64,000 bases of DNA from Acidobacteriota bacterium (GTDB lineage Bacteria; Acidobacteriota; Terriglobia; Terriglobales; Acidobacteriaceae): assembly GCA_018268755.1 (NCBI GenBank), contig JAFDVW010000013.1, positions 62,001-126,000 of the forward strand, in the 5' to 3' direction. Below are positions 17,876-28,857 of this stretch, in pieces. The notes beneath the pieces are model-generated. The model saw only the letters and a list, made by a program, of their open reading frames with translations, was not told the origin of the DNA and did not search any database. Numbering within the stretch: position 1 is the stretch's first letter; every line of letters begins with the position of its first letter. Both the position numbers and the translations under genes were made by a program.

Positions 17876-18628
17876 ATGGCCGCGCCACGTCCAAAGCCGT
17901 CTGGGGTAATGAAGTACCTCGGCAGCCCATTCGTAACGCTGGTACTTCTGATCGCGCTGGGGTTCAGCCTGCTGATCCTGGTGCCGAAGTTCAATGCGTA
18001 CGCCCTGCCCGGCAATCAGCTTGGCTACGAACCAACACAGCCGGTCGCCTTTTCCCATCGTCTGCATGCCGGCGAGTTGCAGGTGCAATGTCTGTACTGC
18101 CACTCGGGAGCGGAGAAGAGCCGTCACGCCGGAATACCCGCCGCGAACGTCTGCATGAATTGTCATAGGTTTGTGTCGGCTCCGCTGGGAGCGATCCGAG
18201 CGGAAGACGAATTGGCGAAGAAAGAGAAGCGCGAACCCCGGCGAGTGGTATCTCCGGAAATCCAGAAGATCTACGACGCTTTGGCGCTCAACGAGAAGAT
18301 GCAGCCCGATCCGGCCAAACAGACCACTTCGATCAGATGGGTGAAGGTTCACAACCTGCCGGACTTCGTCTATTTCGACCATCGCCCACACGTCAATGCT
18401 GGAGTCGCGTGCCAGAAGTGTCACGGCCCGGTCGAGACCATGGAGCGCGCGCGCCAAGTTGAAGACCTGAGCATGGGGTGGTGTGTGAATTGCCATCGCG
18501 GAGTGGATCGCGCGGGGCTGGATGGCAATGGAAACTTCACCAGCGCGCCAGCTCCCGCGGCACAGGGGGCGGTGCCCGTGACGCATCGCGTGTATGCGTC
18601 CATCGACTGTTCGACCTGCCACTACTGA
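17876..18628 (+). CDS. actA: alternative complex III pentaheme cytochrome c subunit
   Basis: The 250-residue protein has an N-terminal membrane anchor (about residues 18-36) and five CxxCH heme sites (CLYCH, CMNCH, CQKCH, CVNCH, CSTCH), the number expected of ActA. The rest faces the periplasm. In alternative complex III, ActA and ActE receive electrons from the Fe-S chain of ActB after menaquinol oxidation and hand them to soluble carriers or an oxidase. The GAGGAG just before the ATG is very close to it; an alternative ATG lies at 17909. The gene follows narI by four bases. Confidence 0.93.
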   Translation: MAAPRPKPSGVMKYLGSPFVTLVLLIALGFSLLILVPKFNAYALPGNQLGYEPTQPVAFSHRLHAGELQVQCLYCHSGAEKSRHAGIPAANVCMNCHRFVSAPLGAIRAEDELAKKEKREPRRVVSPEIQKIYDALALNEKMQPDPAKQTTSIRWVKVHNLPDFVYFDHRPHVNAGVACQKCHGPVETMERARQVEDLSMGWCVNCHRGVDRAGLDGNGNFTSAPAPAAQGAVPVTHRVYASIDCSTCHY

Positions 18629-18639
18629 GGAGAGTCCGT

Positions 18640-21600
18640 TTGAGCCAGCGAAGAACAAAACGGTATTGGAAGAGCCTGAGGGAGCGGGATGCAGCCCCCG
18701 GCGTCCTGAAAACTCTTGCGGACGAGTTTCCGGAAGGCGGGCCGCGCCAGTTCCGCCGCCGGGATTTCCTGAAAGCGACCGGATTCACGCTGGGAGTGGC
18801 TTTCGCTACCGGTTGCAGCCGCGCTCCTGTGCAGCGGGCGATTCCTCTGCTTTCGCAACCCGAGGAAATAGTTCCGGGACGGTCGCTTTTCTATGCGTCC
18901 ACGTGCGCTGGGTGCAGTGCTGGCTGCGGAATCCTCGCCAAGGTGCGCGACGGCCGGCCCATCAAGCTGGAAGGGAATCCCCAACATCCAGTTTCGCACG
19001 GCGGATTGTGCGCCACCGGACAGGCCACCATTCTAGGGCTCTACGATTCTCAGCGCCTGCAACATCCTTTGAAAGATGGGAAGAAGTCTTCCTGGGCCGA
19101 AGTCGACCGCGAGGTCCAGGCCGAATTCGCCAATATCCGCGGTGATCGCGGAGCCGTTCGTTTCTTGAGTGGAACCATCACCAGCCCAACCACGCGCGCT
19201 GCGATTCAGGAGTTTCTTAAGAGCCTTCCCGATGCACGGCACATCGTCTATGACCCGCTGTCAAACTCCGCGCTGCTCGACGCCCACGAGCAAACCCATG
19301 GTCTGCGTGTTCTGCCGAGGTTTCACTTCGACAAAGCCGAAGTCATCGTCGGCTTCGATGTGGATTTTCTGGGAACGTGGAGCTCACCAGTCGAATACAC
19401 CGCGAACTATCGCGCCGGACGCGATCTGAAGGCAAAGCGGGTTTCCTATCACGTGCAGTTTGAGCCGCGCATGACCGTGACTGGCTCCAAGGCAGACCGG
19501 CGCTTTGCGGTTGCGCCAGGAGAGATGGGGCTTCTGCTCACGCACCTGGCACTGAGAATTGCGCATAAGGCTGCAGCGCCGCTCCCTGCCGGCGAGCCCG
19601 AGGCTGTTTCAGTCGACTCAGCATTCCTGGATGAGCTTGTGGACCGCCTTTGGCATGCGCGCGGGCGAAGCCTGATCGTGTGCGGCACGAACGATCTCGA
19701 GCAGCAGCTCTTGAGCAACTACCTCAACCACCTGCTGGGAAACTACGGTTCAACGCTTGATGTCGAGAAGCCGTCCCTGCAAGCGCAAGGAAGCGACAGA
19801 GAACTCGGCGGACTTCTCGCCGAATTGCAGGATGGCACGGTCAAGGCTCTCTTTGTCTCAGGAGTAAATCCAGTCTTCGATTTGCCTGGCGGTGACAGTC
19901 TGGCGGGGGCACTGCGAAAGGTGCCCCTGCTGGTCAGCTTTCAGCAGCGCGTGGACGAAACCGCCCTCCTGGCGCGCTACGTTGTGCCTGAGAAGCACTA
20001 TCTGGAATCGTGGAACGATGCCGAGCCGGTGAGTGGGCTGATCAGTGTGTCTCAGCCAACGATTCATCCGCTGGGGGACGCGCGGTCGCTTGTAGAAACG
20101 ATCGCAACCTGGAACGGGAAGCCCAAGTCGGCCTATGACCTCCTCCGCGAACACTGGAAGGCAGAAGTTTTTCCTCGTCAGAAGAGAGAATCGAGCTTCG
20201 ACGCCTTCTGGGACCGTGCGGTGCACGATGGGTTTGCCGAGGTTGAGCCCTCCCCCCTCAAGGCAAAGGAATTCAATGGGCAAGCTATCCGTCCGATTCT
20301 GAAAGCTCAGCGTCCCGACCCGGGCACTTTCGCACTCGTGCTTTACCCCACCGTCGCCATGCTTGATGGCCGAAACGCGTACAACCCCTGGCTGCACGAG
20401 CTTCCTGACCCAATCACCAAGGTGACGTGGGACAACTATGCGTGCATCGCTCCGGCCGCTGCCCAACGGATTGGAGTTGCGGATGGAGACGTGGTTCGCC
20501 TGGAGAGCGCCGGTCAGGTGTACGACCTTCCGGCGTACATCCAACCCGGCCAGCACGATCAGGTGGTCGCAGTCGCTCTGGGCTACGGCAGCAAGTTGAG
20601 CGCTCGCTTCGCGAAGGTCGGGCCACAGTGGATCGATGCCTTAGTAAGCGTCGGAGACAACGGCGTCGTCGGTGTGAACGCCGCTCCGCTGCTGAGACTG
20701 AGCGATGGCGTTTTGGAATACGACGGTGCTCAGGTCAAGGTCAGCCGCACGGACAGGCAGCACGAACTGGCATCCACGCAGACCCACAACACGCTCACCG
20801 TGCCCAAGAAGCTCAAGCCTCCGGGTAGCGGCCCTCGGCCGGTGGTTCAGGAAACGACTCTGGCGTCTTTTCTCAAAGACCCGCACGCTGGCGTGGAGGA
20901 CCACGAAGAGAAAGAGGACCTGTGGCCCACAGACCATCCCTACACTGGGCCACGCTGGGGAATGGTGATTGACCAGAATGCCTGTACCGGCTGTTCCTCC
21001 TGTGTAATTGCTTGCCAGGTGGAAAACAACATCCCGGTCGTAGGCCGGGATGAAATTCGCCGCAACCGAGAGATGCACTGGCTGCGCATTGACCGCTATT
21101 ACTCGGAAACCGAATCCGGCCAGATCGAAGTCGCCCACGAACCCCTGATGTGCCAGCAGTGCGAAAACGCACCTTGCGAAACGGTATGCCCGGTGCTCGC
21201 GACCGTGCACAGCGAAGACGGTCTGAACCAGCAGGTTTACAACCGCTGCATCGGCACCCGCTACTGCGCCAACAACTGTCCCTACAAGGCGCGGCGGTTC
21301 AACTGGTTCAACTACTCGCATGACGACCAGCTGCAGAACCTCGTTTTGAATCCCGACGTCGCCGTGCGTTCGCGCGGCGTAATGGAGAAGTGCACGTTCT
21401 GCGTGCAGCGCATCCAGGAGGCCAAAATCGAAGCCAAGCGGCGGGGCGAAAAAAATTCGGACGGTGTGGTGCAGACCGCGTGCGAGCAGTCCTGTCCGGC
21501 GCAGGCGATCTACTTCGGCGATCTCAACGACCCGAACAGCCAGGTCAGCAAGATGATGGCAAACCCGCGGCGCTATCGAGTGCTCGAGGAACTGAATGTC

Positions 21601-21684
21601 CGTCCTGCCGTGGGATATCTGACCATCGTGCGCAATCGCCCCCAAGAGGGGAAACAGGAAAGCAAGGACGAACATCATGGCTGA
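18640..21684 (+). CDS. actB: alternative complex III Mo-like/Fe-S subunit
   Basis: A 1015-residue fusion. The N-terminus carries a twin-arginine signal ([15 protein letters not shown], about residues 40-55), so it is exported folded. A molybdopterin-oxidoreductase-like domain follows ([10 protein letters not shown] with LEGNPQHP), which in ActB is known to lack the cofactor, and then a NrfC/PsrB-like ferredoxin domain with several [4Fe-4S] motifs ([48 protein letters not shown]...CEQSCPAQA). TTG at 18640 is chosen because GGAGAG precedes it and the N-terminal length is right. It overlaps actC by eight bases. Confidence 0.93.
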   Translation: MSQRRTKRYWKSLRERDAAPGVLKTLADEFPEGGPRQFRRRDFLKATGFTLGVAFATGCSRAPVQRAIPLLSQPEEIVPGRSLFYASTCAGCSAGCGILAKVRDGRPIKLEGNPQHPVSHGGLCATGQATILGLYDSQRLQHPLKDGKKSSWAEVDREVQAEFANIRGDRGAVRFLSGTITSPTTRAAIQEFLKSLPDARHIVYDPLSNSALLDAHEQTHGLRVLPRFHFDKAEVIVGFDVDFLGTWSSPVEYTANYRAGRDLKAKRVSYHVQFEPRMTVTGSKADRRFAVAPGEMGLLLTHLALRIAHKAAAPLPAGEPEAVSVDSAFLDELVDRLWHARGRSLIVCGTNDLEQQLLSNYLNHLLGNYGSTLDVEKPSLQAQGSDRELGGLLAELQDGTVKALFVSGVNPVFDLPGGDSLAGALRKVPLLVSFQQRVDETALLARYVVPEKHYLESWNDAEPVSGLISVSQPTIHPLGDARSLVETIATWNGKPKSAYDLLREHWKAEVFPRQKRESSFDAFWDRAVHDGFAEVEPSPLKAKEFNGQAIRPILKAQRPDPGTFALVLYPTVAMLDGRNAYNPWLHELPDPITKVTWDNYACIAPAAAQRIGVADGDVVRLESAGQVYDLPAYIQPGQHDQVVAVALGYGSKLSARFAKVGPQWIDALVSVGDNGVVGVNAAPLLRLSDGVLEYDGAQVKVSRTDRQHELASTQTHNTLTVPKKLKPPGSGPRPVVQETTLASFLKDPHAGVEDHEEKEDLWPTDHPYTGPRWGMVIDQNACTGCSSCVIACQVENNIPVVGRDEIRRNREMHWLRIDRYYSETESGQIEVAHEPLMCQQCENAPCETVCPVLATVHSEDGLNQQVYNRCIGTRYCANNCPYKARRFNWFNYSHDDQLQNLVLNPDVAVRSRGVMEKCTFCVQRIQEAKIEAKRRGEKNSDGVVQTACEQSCPAQAIYFGDLNDPNSQVSKMMANPRRYRVLEELNVRPAVGYLTIVRNRPQEGKQESKDEHHG

Positions 21685-23053
21685 AGCCGCAATCGCGCTG
21701 CGACCGCCTCTGATCGAGGGCGACAAATCGATTGCGCAGGTCACGCACGATGTGTGCGCGCCTATGGAGGCGCGTCCCACGGCGCTCTGGTGGGTGGCAT
21801 TACTGATCTCGTCCTCGTTTCTGCTGCTGGGAGCGGCTGCCATCGCCTACCAGATCTCAGTAGGTGTGGGGACTTGGGGACTGAACCGCACCATCGGTTG
21901 GGCCTTCGATATTACTAACTTCGTTTTCTGGATCGGAATCGGGCACGCCGGCACGCTGATTTCCGCCATCCTCTTTCTGTTCCGGCAGCGCTGGCGCACC
22001 TCCGTTAACCGCGCCGCTGAGGCCATGACCATCTTCGCCGTCATGTGTGCCGGCATTTTTCCAGTCATCCACACCGGTCGGCCCTGGTTTGCCTACTGGA
22101 TGTTCCCGTATCCCAACACCCGTGGATCACTCTGGATAAACTTCCGCTCACCCTTGGTGTGGGACTTTTTCGCCATCTCCACTTACTTCACGGTCTCGGC
22201 GATGTTCTGGTTCATTGGCATGTTGCCGGACTTGGCGACTATTCGTGACCGCGCCACTGCCAAATGGCGGCGCAAACTCGCCGGTTTGTTCAGCTTGGGC
22301 TGGAACGGTTCTTACCGGGCGTGGCAGCGTTACGAGGTTGTGTATCTGATGCTGGCAGGCCTCGGCACTCCGTTGGTCATCTCGGTACACACCATCGTGA
22401 GCTGGGATTTCGCCACCGCCGTGTTACCGGGCTGGCACGCCACCATTTTTCCACCGTACTTCGTGGCAGGCGCAATCTTTTCCGGCATGGCCATGGTGCT
22501 GACGCTGATGATCATCGCCCGCAAACTGATGCGGCTTGAGGACTACATCACGATTCGCCACATCGACCGCATGTGCAAACTGGTAATCACCACCAGTGCC
22601 ATCGTGGGGCTGTCGTACGGGACCGAGTTCTTCACCGCTCTCTATTCCGGGAGTTCCTACGAGCAGTTCGTTTTTCTGAACCGGGCTCTCGGTCCACTGT
22701 TCTGGGGCTACTGGACCATGGTCGGTTGCAACGTTGTTGTTCCCCAATTGCTTTGGTTCCGCAGGGTGCGCGCATACGTTCCAGCGGTGTTTGCGATTTG
22801 TATTTTGGTAAACGTGGGGATGTGGTTCGAGCGCTTCATCATTATTGTTACCTCTTTATCTCGCGACTTCATCCCCGCGAATTGGTTCCACTATGCGCCC
22901 ACCCGGGTGGAAGTGGCCACGCTGTTGGGCAGCTTCGGGTTATTTTTCACGTTGTTCCTGTTGTTCTGTCGCTTCATACCGGTGATTGCCGTGGCCGAGG
23001 TTAAAGGAGTGCTGAAATACGGCAAGCCTCCGCGGGAGTCCGCACATGAGTAA
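21677..23053 (+). CDS. actC: alternative complex III NrfD-like membrane subunit
   Basis: The 458-residue polytopic protein has about ten transmembrane helices and the NrfD/PsrC family sequence ([54 protein letters not shown]). ActC is the likely menaquinol-binding subunit that contacts the ActB Fe-S domain. Conserved His and Asp in the GHAG and TGRPW segments fit the quinone site described for the family. The start overlaps actB and the stop overlaps actD, so the subunits are made together. Its partner ActF is encoded three genes later. Confidence 0.94.
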   Translation: MAEAAIALRPPLIEGDKSIAQVTHDVCAPMEARPTALWWVALLISSSFLLLGAAAIAYQISVGVGTWGLNRTIGWAFDITNFVFWIGIGHAGTLISAILFLFRQRWRTSVNRAAEAMTIFAVMCAGIFPVIHTGRPWFAYWMFPYPNTRGSLWINFRSPLVWDFFAISTYFTVSAMFWFIGMLPDLATIRDRATAKWRRKLAGLFSLGWNGSYRAWQRYEVVYLMLAGLGTPLVISVHTIVSWDFATAVLPGWHATIFPPYFVAGAIFSGMAMVLTLMIIARKLMRLEDYITIRHIDRMCKLVITTSAIVGLSYGTEFFTALYSGSSYEQFVFLNRALGPLFWGYWTMVGCNVVVPQLLWFRRVRAYVPAVFAICILVNVGMWFERFIIIVTSLSRDFIPANWFHYAPTRVEVATLLGSFGLFFTLFLLFCRFIPVIAVAEVKGVLKYGKPPRESAHE

Positions 23054-23576
23054 ACGACTGTTGGTCGGAGTATTCGAGAGCGAAGACGACACGCTGGCTG
23101 CTATCCGTGCCTCGCGACAACGCGGATTCAAGGTGGTGGACGTCTATGCGCCTTATGCGGTTCACGGAGTCGAAGAAGCGATGGGCCTTTCGCCGTCTCG
23201 TCTGCCCTGGGTCGTGTTCGCCCTGGGAGTTTTGGGGGGCGGCCTGAAAGTATGGTTTGAGTTCTGGACGACCGCGGTGGACTGGCCCCTCAATGTCGGA
23301 GGCAAACCGTTCAACTCTCTGCCCGCCTTCGTGCCGGTCACGTTCGAGGTGATGGTGCTCTTCGCAGCCGTTGGAGCAGTGCTCTCCTTCTTCTTTGTTT
23401 GCGGGCTCTACCCCGCGAAACGCACTGTGCTGCCCGTGGCTGGAGTCACGGACAACCGGTTTGCGGTTGTTCTGGAAGAGACCGACTCGACCTTCGAACC
23501 TGCCGAAGTCCAGAAGATGTTCGAGAACTTCCATGCCGTCCATGTCGAAGAGCAGATCACCGGGGAGGCCGCGTGA
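23046..23576 (+). CDS. actD: alternative complex III subunit ActD (DUF3341)
   Basis: The 176-residue protein starts with a soluble domain ([43 protein letters not shown]) that is the DUF3341 signature, followed by two transmembrane helices (about residues 57-75 and 100-122) and a short C-terminal domain rich in acidic residues. ActD sits beside ActC and ActF in known structures and has no cofactor. Overlaps with actC (eight bases) and actE (one codon base) show a tightly packed operon. Confidence 0.92.
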   Translation: MSKRLLVGVFESEDDTLAAIRASRQRGFKVVDVYAPYAVHGVEEAMGLSPSRLPWVVFALGVLGGGLKVWFEFWTTAVDWPLNVGGKPFNSLPAFVPVTFEVMVLFAAVGAVLSFFFVCGLYPAKRTVLPVAGVTDNRFAVVLEETDSTFEPAEVQKMFENFHAVHVEEQITGEAA

Positions 23577-24232
23577 TGGGACGCGTGGTGCTGAACGGGT
23601 TCCTGCTGCTGGTGGTCATCTTGTCGGTCGCGTCCAGTTGGATCTTGAGTTCAGACCCCACCAGACCCAATTTCGAGTTTCTGCCCCAGATGGCGCATTC
23701 CCCGCGTTACAACACCTTTGCTTCCAATCCGAATTTTGCGGACGGGAGCACGTTGCAGCGCCCGGAACCGGGGACGATTCCACGCGGTCATGTCCCGCTG
23801 CACTACGCCGCCACGCCGCAAGACGCGCTGCGCGCGGGAGAGGAACTCAAGAGTCCGCTGGAGCTGAACAATCTGCGTGCACGACAACGTGGAGAATTTG
23901 TGTTCGCCAACTTCTGTACGGCTTGTCACGGGGCCGCCGGAGCGGGGAATGGTCCGGTTCCACAGCGCGGATATCCCGCGCCGCCCTCTCTTCTGGCGGA
24001 GCATGCACTCAAGATGAAGGATGGACAGATGTTCCATGTGCTCACCTATGGTCAGAACAACATGCCGTCGTACTCGGGCCAGCTCTCCGGCGAGGACCGC
24101 TGGAATGCGATTGTCTACGTGCGAACGATGCAAGCGGCTGCCACGCCGGCCCCAGCGCCGGTCGCGCCCTCCACTTCACCCTTGAAGGCCGCGCAAGCTG
24201 ACGCCGCAAAGGTTCCTGGAGGCCAGCCATGA
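23576..24232 (+). CDS. actE: alternative complex III monoheme cytochrome c subunit
   Basis: The 218-residue protein has an N-terminal signal/anchor (VLNGFLLLVVILSVASSWI), a region with FLPQMAHSPRYNTF typical of ActE, and one cytochrome c domain with CTACHG near residue 120 and the distal Met probably in QNNMPSY. The C-terminus is a Pro-Ala-rich tail. It would be the electron exit from the complex in the periplasm. The ATG overlaps the actD stop and the stop overlaps the actF start, which fixes its boundaries. Confidence 0.92.
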   Translation: MGRVVLNGFLLLVVILSVASSWILSSDPTRPNFEFLPQMAHSPRYNTFASNPNFADGSTLQRPEPGTIPRGHVPLHYAATPQDALRAGEELKSPLELNNLRARQRGEFVFANFCTACHGAAGAGNGPVPQRGYPAPPSLLAEHALKMKDGQMFHVLTYGQNNMPSYSGQLSGEDRWNAIVYVRTMQAAATPAPAPVAPSTSPLKAAQADAAKVPGGQP

Positions 24233-25401
24233 ACGCGAACGATTTCAGCTTCGAGCCAAAGGCGAAGCTCACCGGCCGATTGCAGGCGCTGGCTGGGATC
24301 GGTGCTGCGACCATGGCGGCGGGTTTGTTCTTCGCACCTCAGAGAATCTGGCTCAATCTCTTGCTCACCAGCTACTACCTTTTGGGATTGGCGCTGGCCG
24401 GGATGGCATGGATTGCGATCCAGTATGTCAGCGGCGCCCACTGGAGCACGGCACTGCGACGCGTGCCCGAAGCCATGGCCGGTGTGCTCCCGCTGGGAGC
24501 GCTGGGGATAATCTGCGTTCTGGCTTTTCGACCGTCGCTCTATTCGTGGACCGGCGGCGTGCATGTTGAGGGCGATGCCCCAGGATTCAAGCTCATGTGG
24601 TTGAGCCTGCCTTTCTTCCGAGTTCGTGCCGTGATCTATCTGTTGGGCTGGCTTGGGTTCGCCTGGGCCATGTTGAGAACCTCTCGTGAGCAGGATTCTG
24701 AAGGCGGGTTCAGCCATACCCGCCGGAACACCAGTCTGGCCGCGCTGTTTCTGGTGTTCTTTGGTGTCACCTTCTGGCTGGCGAGTTTTGACTGGATCAT
24801 GTCGCTGGAGCCGGAGTGGTACAGCACGATCTTCGGTTTCTATAACTTTGCGGGCGCATTCCTGAGTGGGTTGGCCATGCTTGCCCTGTTGCTGGTCTGG
24901 CTGCAGCGCCACAGCTCTATGAAAAGCGTCATCCGCGAAGAGCATCTCCACGATGTGGGCAAGTTGCTGTTCGCTTTCAGCACGTTCTGGGCTTATCTGT
25001 GGTTCAGCCAGTACATGCTGATCTGGTATGCGAACCTGCCCGAGGAGACGGTCTACTACGTCCGCCGGCTTCACGGTTTCTGGCAGCCGCTGTTTGTGCT
25101 CAACCTGGTTTTGAACTGGGTCGTGCCTTTCTTCACACTGCTGCCTCGAATGAACAAGCAGAAGGCAGGAATCCTGGTGAGAGTCAGCATCGTGCTGCTC
25201 GCGGGGCGGTGGCTGGATCTCTACCTGATGATCATGCCGTCATTCTCAGGCGGAAAACCGCGCATCGGGCTCTGGGAGATCGGCTTGGTGGCGGGGCTGG
25301 TGGGTGTATTCGGGCTCGGTTTCCTTCGAGCCCTCGGTCGCGCGCCGCTAGTTCCGCTAAGAGATCCATATCTGGCGGAGAGTCTGCACTATCACGCATG
25401 A
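24229..25401 (+). CDS. actF: alternative complex III membrane subunit ActF
   Basis: The 390-residue polytopic protein is the second NrfD-like subunit, with about ten transmembrane helices. ASFDWIMSLEPEWYSTIFGFYNFAG and FWAYLWFSQYMLIWYANLPEE are characteristic of ActF. ActF pairs with ActC in the membrane; a role in proton movement has been proposed for the family. It closes a complete actABCDEF set. No terminal oxidase subunit genes follow, unlike many act operons; instead a TDT channel and narK come next. Confidence 0.93.
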   Translation: MNANDFSFEPKAKLTGRLQALAGIGAATMAAGLFFAPQRIWLNLLLTSYYLLGLALAGMAWIAIQYVSGAHWSTALRRVPEAMAGVLPLGALGIICVLAFRPSLYSWTGGVHVEGDAPGFKLMWLSLPFFRVRAVIYLLGWLGFAWAMLRTSREQDSEGGFSHTRRNTSLAALFLVFFGVTFWLASFDWIMSLEPEWYSTIFGFYNFAGAFLSGLAMLALLLVWLQRHSSMKSVIREEHLHDVGKLLFAFSTFWAYLWFSQYMLIWYANLPEETVYYVRRLHGFWQPLFVLNLVLNWVVPFFTLLPRMNKQKAGILVRVSIVLLAGRWLDLYLMIMPSFSGGKPRIGLWEIGLVAGLVGVFGLGFLRALGRAPLVPLRDPYLAESLHYHA

Positions 25402-25457
25402 CCGGTACTCAAAGCGCACACAGGAAATGACCAACGGTAACCGCAATCAGGGGAGCT

Positions 25458-26591
25458 ATGGGGCTTGATCCGGAACGTTCGATGGCGGCTGCTCTAGACC
25501 GGCCCGACGGCGGTGTGCCTCGTGGGCCAGCCAAGAGTCCGCTGCGGGAAGCCGTCGTCGATGCGGTCAAGAATCTCCATCCCGCCTACTTCGCCATGGT
25601 GATGGCGACCGGAATTGTGGCCATTGCTTCCCACCTGACCGGGTTGCGATCGCTCGCTGTCGGTCTCTCGTGGCTGAATATCTGCGTCTTTGTTGTGTTG
25701 TGGACGCTCACACTGGCGCGCGCGATTTTGTTTCCCCGAGATTTCTTCCGTGACCTGATTGACCACAAACGCGGACCAGGATTCTTTACCATTGTGGCTG
25801 GAACCAGCGTATTGGGGCGGCAACAGATCATCATTTTTGGTCACTACACGGTGGCGACGGCCATGTGGTTTCTCGCCTTACCGCTGTGGGCCGGGTTCAC
25901 CTACGCAATCTTTACCGGCTTCACCGTCAAGGAAGACAAGCCCTCGCTGGCCGAAGGCATTCACGGGGGATGGCTGATTGCCGTGGTCGCTACTCAGGCT
26001 GTGTCCAGCTTGGGTACGCTCCTTGCCAGCCGGTTCCCCACACACGAAACCGAGATGCTGTTCTTCTCGCTCTGCATGTGGCTGTGCGGGGGGATGCTGT
26101 ACATCTGGGTTATTTCGCTGATCTTCTATCGCTACACATTCTTCCGTTTTCTGCCCTCCGATCTCATGCCGCCCTATTGGATCAACATGGGGGCGATGGC
26201 GATTTCCACGCTGGCGGGCGCCAACCTGATCCTGACTGCTACGCGCGCACCCTTTCTGATGGCGCTGCTCCCGTTCCTCAAGGGCTTCACCGTTTTCTTC
26301 TGGGCAACAGCCACGTGGTGGATTCCCATGCTCGTGACGCTCGCGATCTGGCGCCACGTCTACAAACGATTCCGGCTGAGTTATGACCCACTCTATTGGG
26401 GTGCCGTGTTTCCTCTGGGCATGTACACGGTGAGCACCTACCAGTTGGCGCAGGCTTTGGACCTGCCATTCCTGGTGTGGATTCCCCGCTCCTTCGTCTA
26501 CATCGCCGTGGCCGCATGGATCGCCACGTTCGCCGGACTGCTCTCGACAATGAAGAGTCTGAAGATCGCCAAGAAAGGAATTGAACCGTGA
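25458..26591 (+). CDS. TDT/SLAC1-TehA family anion channel or transporter
   Basis: The 377-residue membrane protein has the ten-helix pattern of the tellurite-resistance/dicarboxylate transporter family, beginning LHPAYFAMVMATGIVAIASHLTG near residue 40 and including MWFLALPLWAGFTYAI and FFWATATWWIPMLVTLAIWRH. Relatives include plant SLAC1, which conducts chloride and nitrate, and bacterial TehA. Its position between actF and narK, overlapping narK by four bases, makes nitrate or nitrite a reasonable guess for its substrate, but the family is broad. GGGGAG precedes the ATG at 25458. Confidence 0.85.
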   Translation: MGLDPERSMAAALDRPDGGVPRGPAKSPLREAVVDAVKNLHPAYFAMVMATGIVAIASHLTGLRSLAVGLSWLNICVFVVLWTLTLARAILFPRDFFRDLIDHKRGPGFFTIVAGTSVLGRQQIIIFGHYTVATAMWFLALPLWAGFTYAIFTGFTVKEDKPSLAEGIHGGWLIAVVATQAVSSLGTLLASRFPTHETEMLFFSLCMWLCGGMLYIWVISLIFYRYTFFRFLPSDLMPPYWINMGAMAISTLAGANLILTATRAPFLMALLPFLKGFTVFFWATATWWIPMLVTLAIWRHVYKRFRLSYDPLYWGAVFPLGMYTVSTYQLAQALDLPFLVWIPRSFVYIAVAAWIATFAGLLSTMKSLKIAKKGIEP

Positions 26592-27943
26592 GTCAATTCA
26601 AAGGAACACCCCAAGGCAGCCTGTTTGCCGCCACCGCAGGTTTCGCCGCCGGTTTCGCGGCTGTCGCTCTGTTCGGACCGACCGCCAGCAGATTTCAGGA
26701 GGTGATGCATCTCTCGCCGATCATGGTGGGATTCCTGGTGTCGGCTCCAGCCTTGTCGGGATCGCTGCTGCGCATCCCATTTTCGGCTTGGGTTGATACC
26801 AGTGGAGGGCGAAAGCCCTTTCTGGTGTTGCTCACCCTCTCCCTCGTCGGAATGGCCGGCCTGCTCGCGGTGATCTCTGCTCTCTATCCCGATCACCTTT
26901 CGCGCAATCTCTATCCTCTTCTTCTTCTCCTTGGAATTCTGTGCGGCTGCGGCATCGCTACCTTCTCGGTTGGGATCAGCCAGGTCTCCTACTGGTTTCC
27001 TCAAGCCAAACAAGGCCGCGCACTGGCCATCTACGGGGGCGTGGGCAACCTGGCCCCGGGAGTATTTTCCTTTCTGTTGCCGGTTGCGCTTGCCAGCCTG
27101 GGGCTCGCTAAATCCTACGCGGCATGGTTCGTGTTCTTGCTGGCAGGCACGATTCTCTACGCTGTGCTTGGCCGCAATGCCTGCTTCTTCCAGTTTCTCC
27201 GGCAAGGCATGAATGCGGAGGAGGCGCGCAACCTGGCACGCGCGAGTGGGCAGTCCTTGTTTCCAGCTGGAAGTCTAGTCCAGAGCCTGAAGCTTTCGGC
27301 ACGCACCTGGAAGACCTGGGCGCTGGTGTGGGTCTACTTCACAACCTTCGGAGGCTTCATCGCCCTGACTGCATGGTTGCCGACCTATTGGCGATCCTAT
27401 TTCGGCGTGAGCGCGGTGAAAGCGGGATTACTGACCGCACTCTACTCCGTCTTGACGTCGGCGATTCGCATTGGCGGCGGCATGCTTTCGGACCGCTTGC
27501 GCGAAGGCGGGGAAAACACGGCGATCCTCGCCCTGCTGATCATGGCGAACGGCGCCATCATCATGACCAGTGCTACGCAGTTGGAACTGGCGCTCCCCGG
27601 CGAAATCCTTCTGGCCATCGGCATGGGCGTTTGCAACGCAGCCGTCTTCAAACTGGTGCCGCAGGAGGTACCCGAAGCGGTAGGAGGGGCCGTGGGTTGG
27701 GTTGGTGGATTGGGAGCGCTTGGCGGTTTTGTGATCCCACCCATGCTGGGCTTTGCAGTCAACGATCTCGGCCAGCGCGGCTACGCCATCGGCTTCATCG
27801 TGTTTGTTTTCCTGGCGATGTTCGGACTGGGCGTGGTGTGGGTACTGAAGTACACGCGCGAAGAGTCGGTTCCATCTTCAACACCAGTGATGGTTTCCAG
27901 AGAAGATCGGCAAATTCAGGAAGAAGTCCAACGAACTCGCTAG
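26588..27943 (+). CDS. narK: nitrate/nitrite transporter (MFS)
   Basis: The 451-residue protein has twelve transmembrane helices and NarK/NNP-family signatures: GFLVSAPALSGSLLRIPFS with the substrate-binding Arg in helix 2, GIATFSVGISQVSYWFP, and the glycine-rich GAVGWVGGLGALGGFVIPP in the second half. It would import nitrate with protons or exchange it for nitrite. GTG at 26588 is the start and overlaps the TDT stop codon. It is separate in sequence from the NarK domain of the fusion protein at 52.9 kb. Its place after act and before moeA supports the dissimilatory nar system. Confidence 0.93.
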   Translation: MSQFKGTPQGSLFAATAGFAAGFAAVALFGPTASRFQEVMHLSPIMVGFLVSAPALSGSLLRIPFSAWVDTSGGRKPFLVLLTLSLVGMAGLLAVISALYPDHLSRNLYPLLLLLGILCGCGIATFSVGISQVSYWFPQAKQGRALAIYGGVGNLAPGVFSFLLPVALASLGLAKSYAAWFVFLLAGTILYAVLGRNACFFQFLRQGMNAEEARNLARASGQSLFPAGSLVQSLKLSARTWKTWALVWVYFTTFGGFIALTAWLPTYWRSYFGVSAVKAGLLTALYSVLTSAIRIGGGMLSDRLREGGENTAILALLIMANGAIIMTSATQLELALPGEILLAIGMGVCNAAVFKLVPQEVPEAVGGAVGWVGGLGALGGFVIPPMLGFAVNDLGQRGYAIGFIVFVFLAMFGLGVVWVLKYTREESVPSSTPVMVSREDRQIQEEVQRTR

Positions 27944-27995
27944 ATGCGTGCACCAGCAATCCGTGCCTGGAAGTTTCTGTTCGTGGAGAAAGAGT

Positions 27996-28841
27996 TTGAA
28001 ATATCCCACCATCGTTTCCGCTCTTTTATTAGCGTTGTTCAGTGCGGCTGCATGGGCTCAAACTGATTCGTCGAAAGCGTCGAGCGGGGACTTCCTAAGC
28101 GACTGGTTTCGACGGTCGGCGCGCGCGGAATCCGAGCAGCCGCACTGGGCAGCGCCGATGTTCACGGTCACTCCTCGCCTGGTGCAGCAATTCCGTTATG
28201 ACATCGGATGGCAGTCAAACCGAGGCTTCACGAATGCTAATTACGGTAGCGGCAGAGGGCTCGAACTGGTGCCGCTCGATCGCATTGAGCTTTATGTGAG
28301 CGCCCCACCCTACATCACCCATACCAAGCCGGGACTCAACGACGGCATCGGCGACATGACATTCCTCGTCAAGTATCGAGCCGCAGCCGGCAACCCGGAA
28401 CACGGCAACTACGTAGTGACAGCGGTGCTGGCGGCCACCGTTCCCACCGGCACCTATGCGAACGGCTCGACCGATGCGTCGGTAACGCCCTCCCTGGCTT
28501 TGGGCAAAGGCTGGGGGAACTTCGACCTGCAGGGTACAGCCGGAGTGACCGTACCTACCGGCGACAGGAGCGTGCTTGGAACTCCCGTCGGGCTCAATCT
28601 GACAGCGCAGTATCACCTGTTGAAGTATTTCTGGCCGGAAATCGAAATCAACTCGACCATTTGGGCTAATGGCAAGAACGACGGAAAGAAACAGGTATTC
28701 CTGTCCCCCGGATTAGTTGTGGGCAAGTTTCATCTGTGGAAACGGGTGGGCATGGCAGTGGGCGGAGGAGTACAGATTGCGGCAACCGAATTCCATAGTT
28801 ACGAACACAACTGGGTGACGTCGATACGCTTCCCCTTCTGA
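27996..28841 (+). CDS. predicted outer-membrane beta-barrel protein
   Basis: The product has a signal peptide (PTIVSALLLALFSAAAWA) followed by alternating amphipathic strands with many aromatic ends and a final Phe (SIRFPF), typical of outer-membrane barrels. The segments IELYVSAPPYITHTK, GIGDMTFLVKYR and LAATVPTGTYANG resemble the MetA-pathway-type transporter barrels. It may let nitrate or nitrite cross the outer membrane, judging only from its place between narK and moeA. I prefer a TTG start at 27996 because GGAGAAAGAG precedes it and it begins directly at the signal peptide; a GTG at 27948 would add 16 residues. Confidence 0.75.
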   Translation: MKYPTIVSALLLALFSAAAWAQTDSSKASSGDFLSDWFRRSARAESEQPHWAAPMFTVTPRLVQQFRYDIGWQSNRGFTNANYGSGRGLELVPLDRIELYVSAPPYITHTKPGLNDGIGDMTFLVKYRAAAGNPEHGNYVVTAVLAATVPTGTYANGSTDASVTPSLALGKGWGNFDLQGTAGVTVPTGDRSVLGTPVGLNLTAQYHLLKYFWPEIEINSTIWANGKNDGKKQVFLSPGLVVGKFHLWKRVGMAVGGGVQIAATEFHSYEHNWVTSIRFPF

Positions 28842-28857
28842 CAGAGAGCGAATAAGA

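Noticed and set aside
20641..21843. Long minus-strand frame opposite actB/actC (400 codons)
   Set aside because: Antisense shadow of two well-supported genes, with no recognisable domain.
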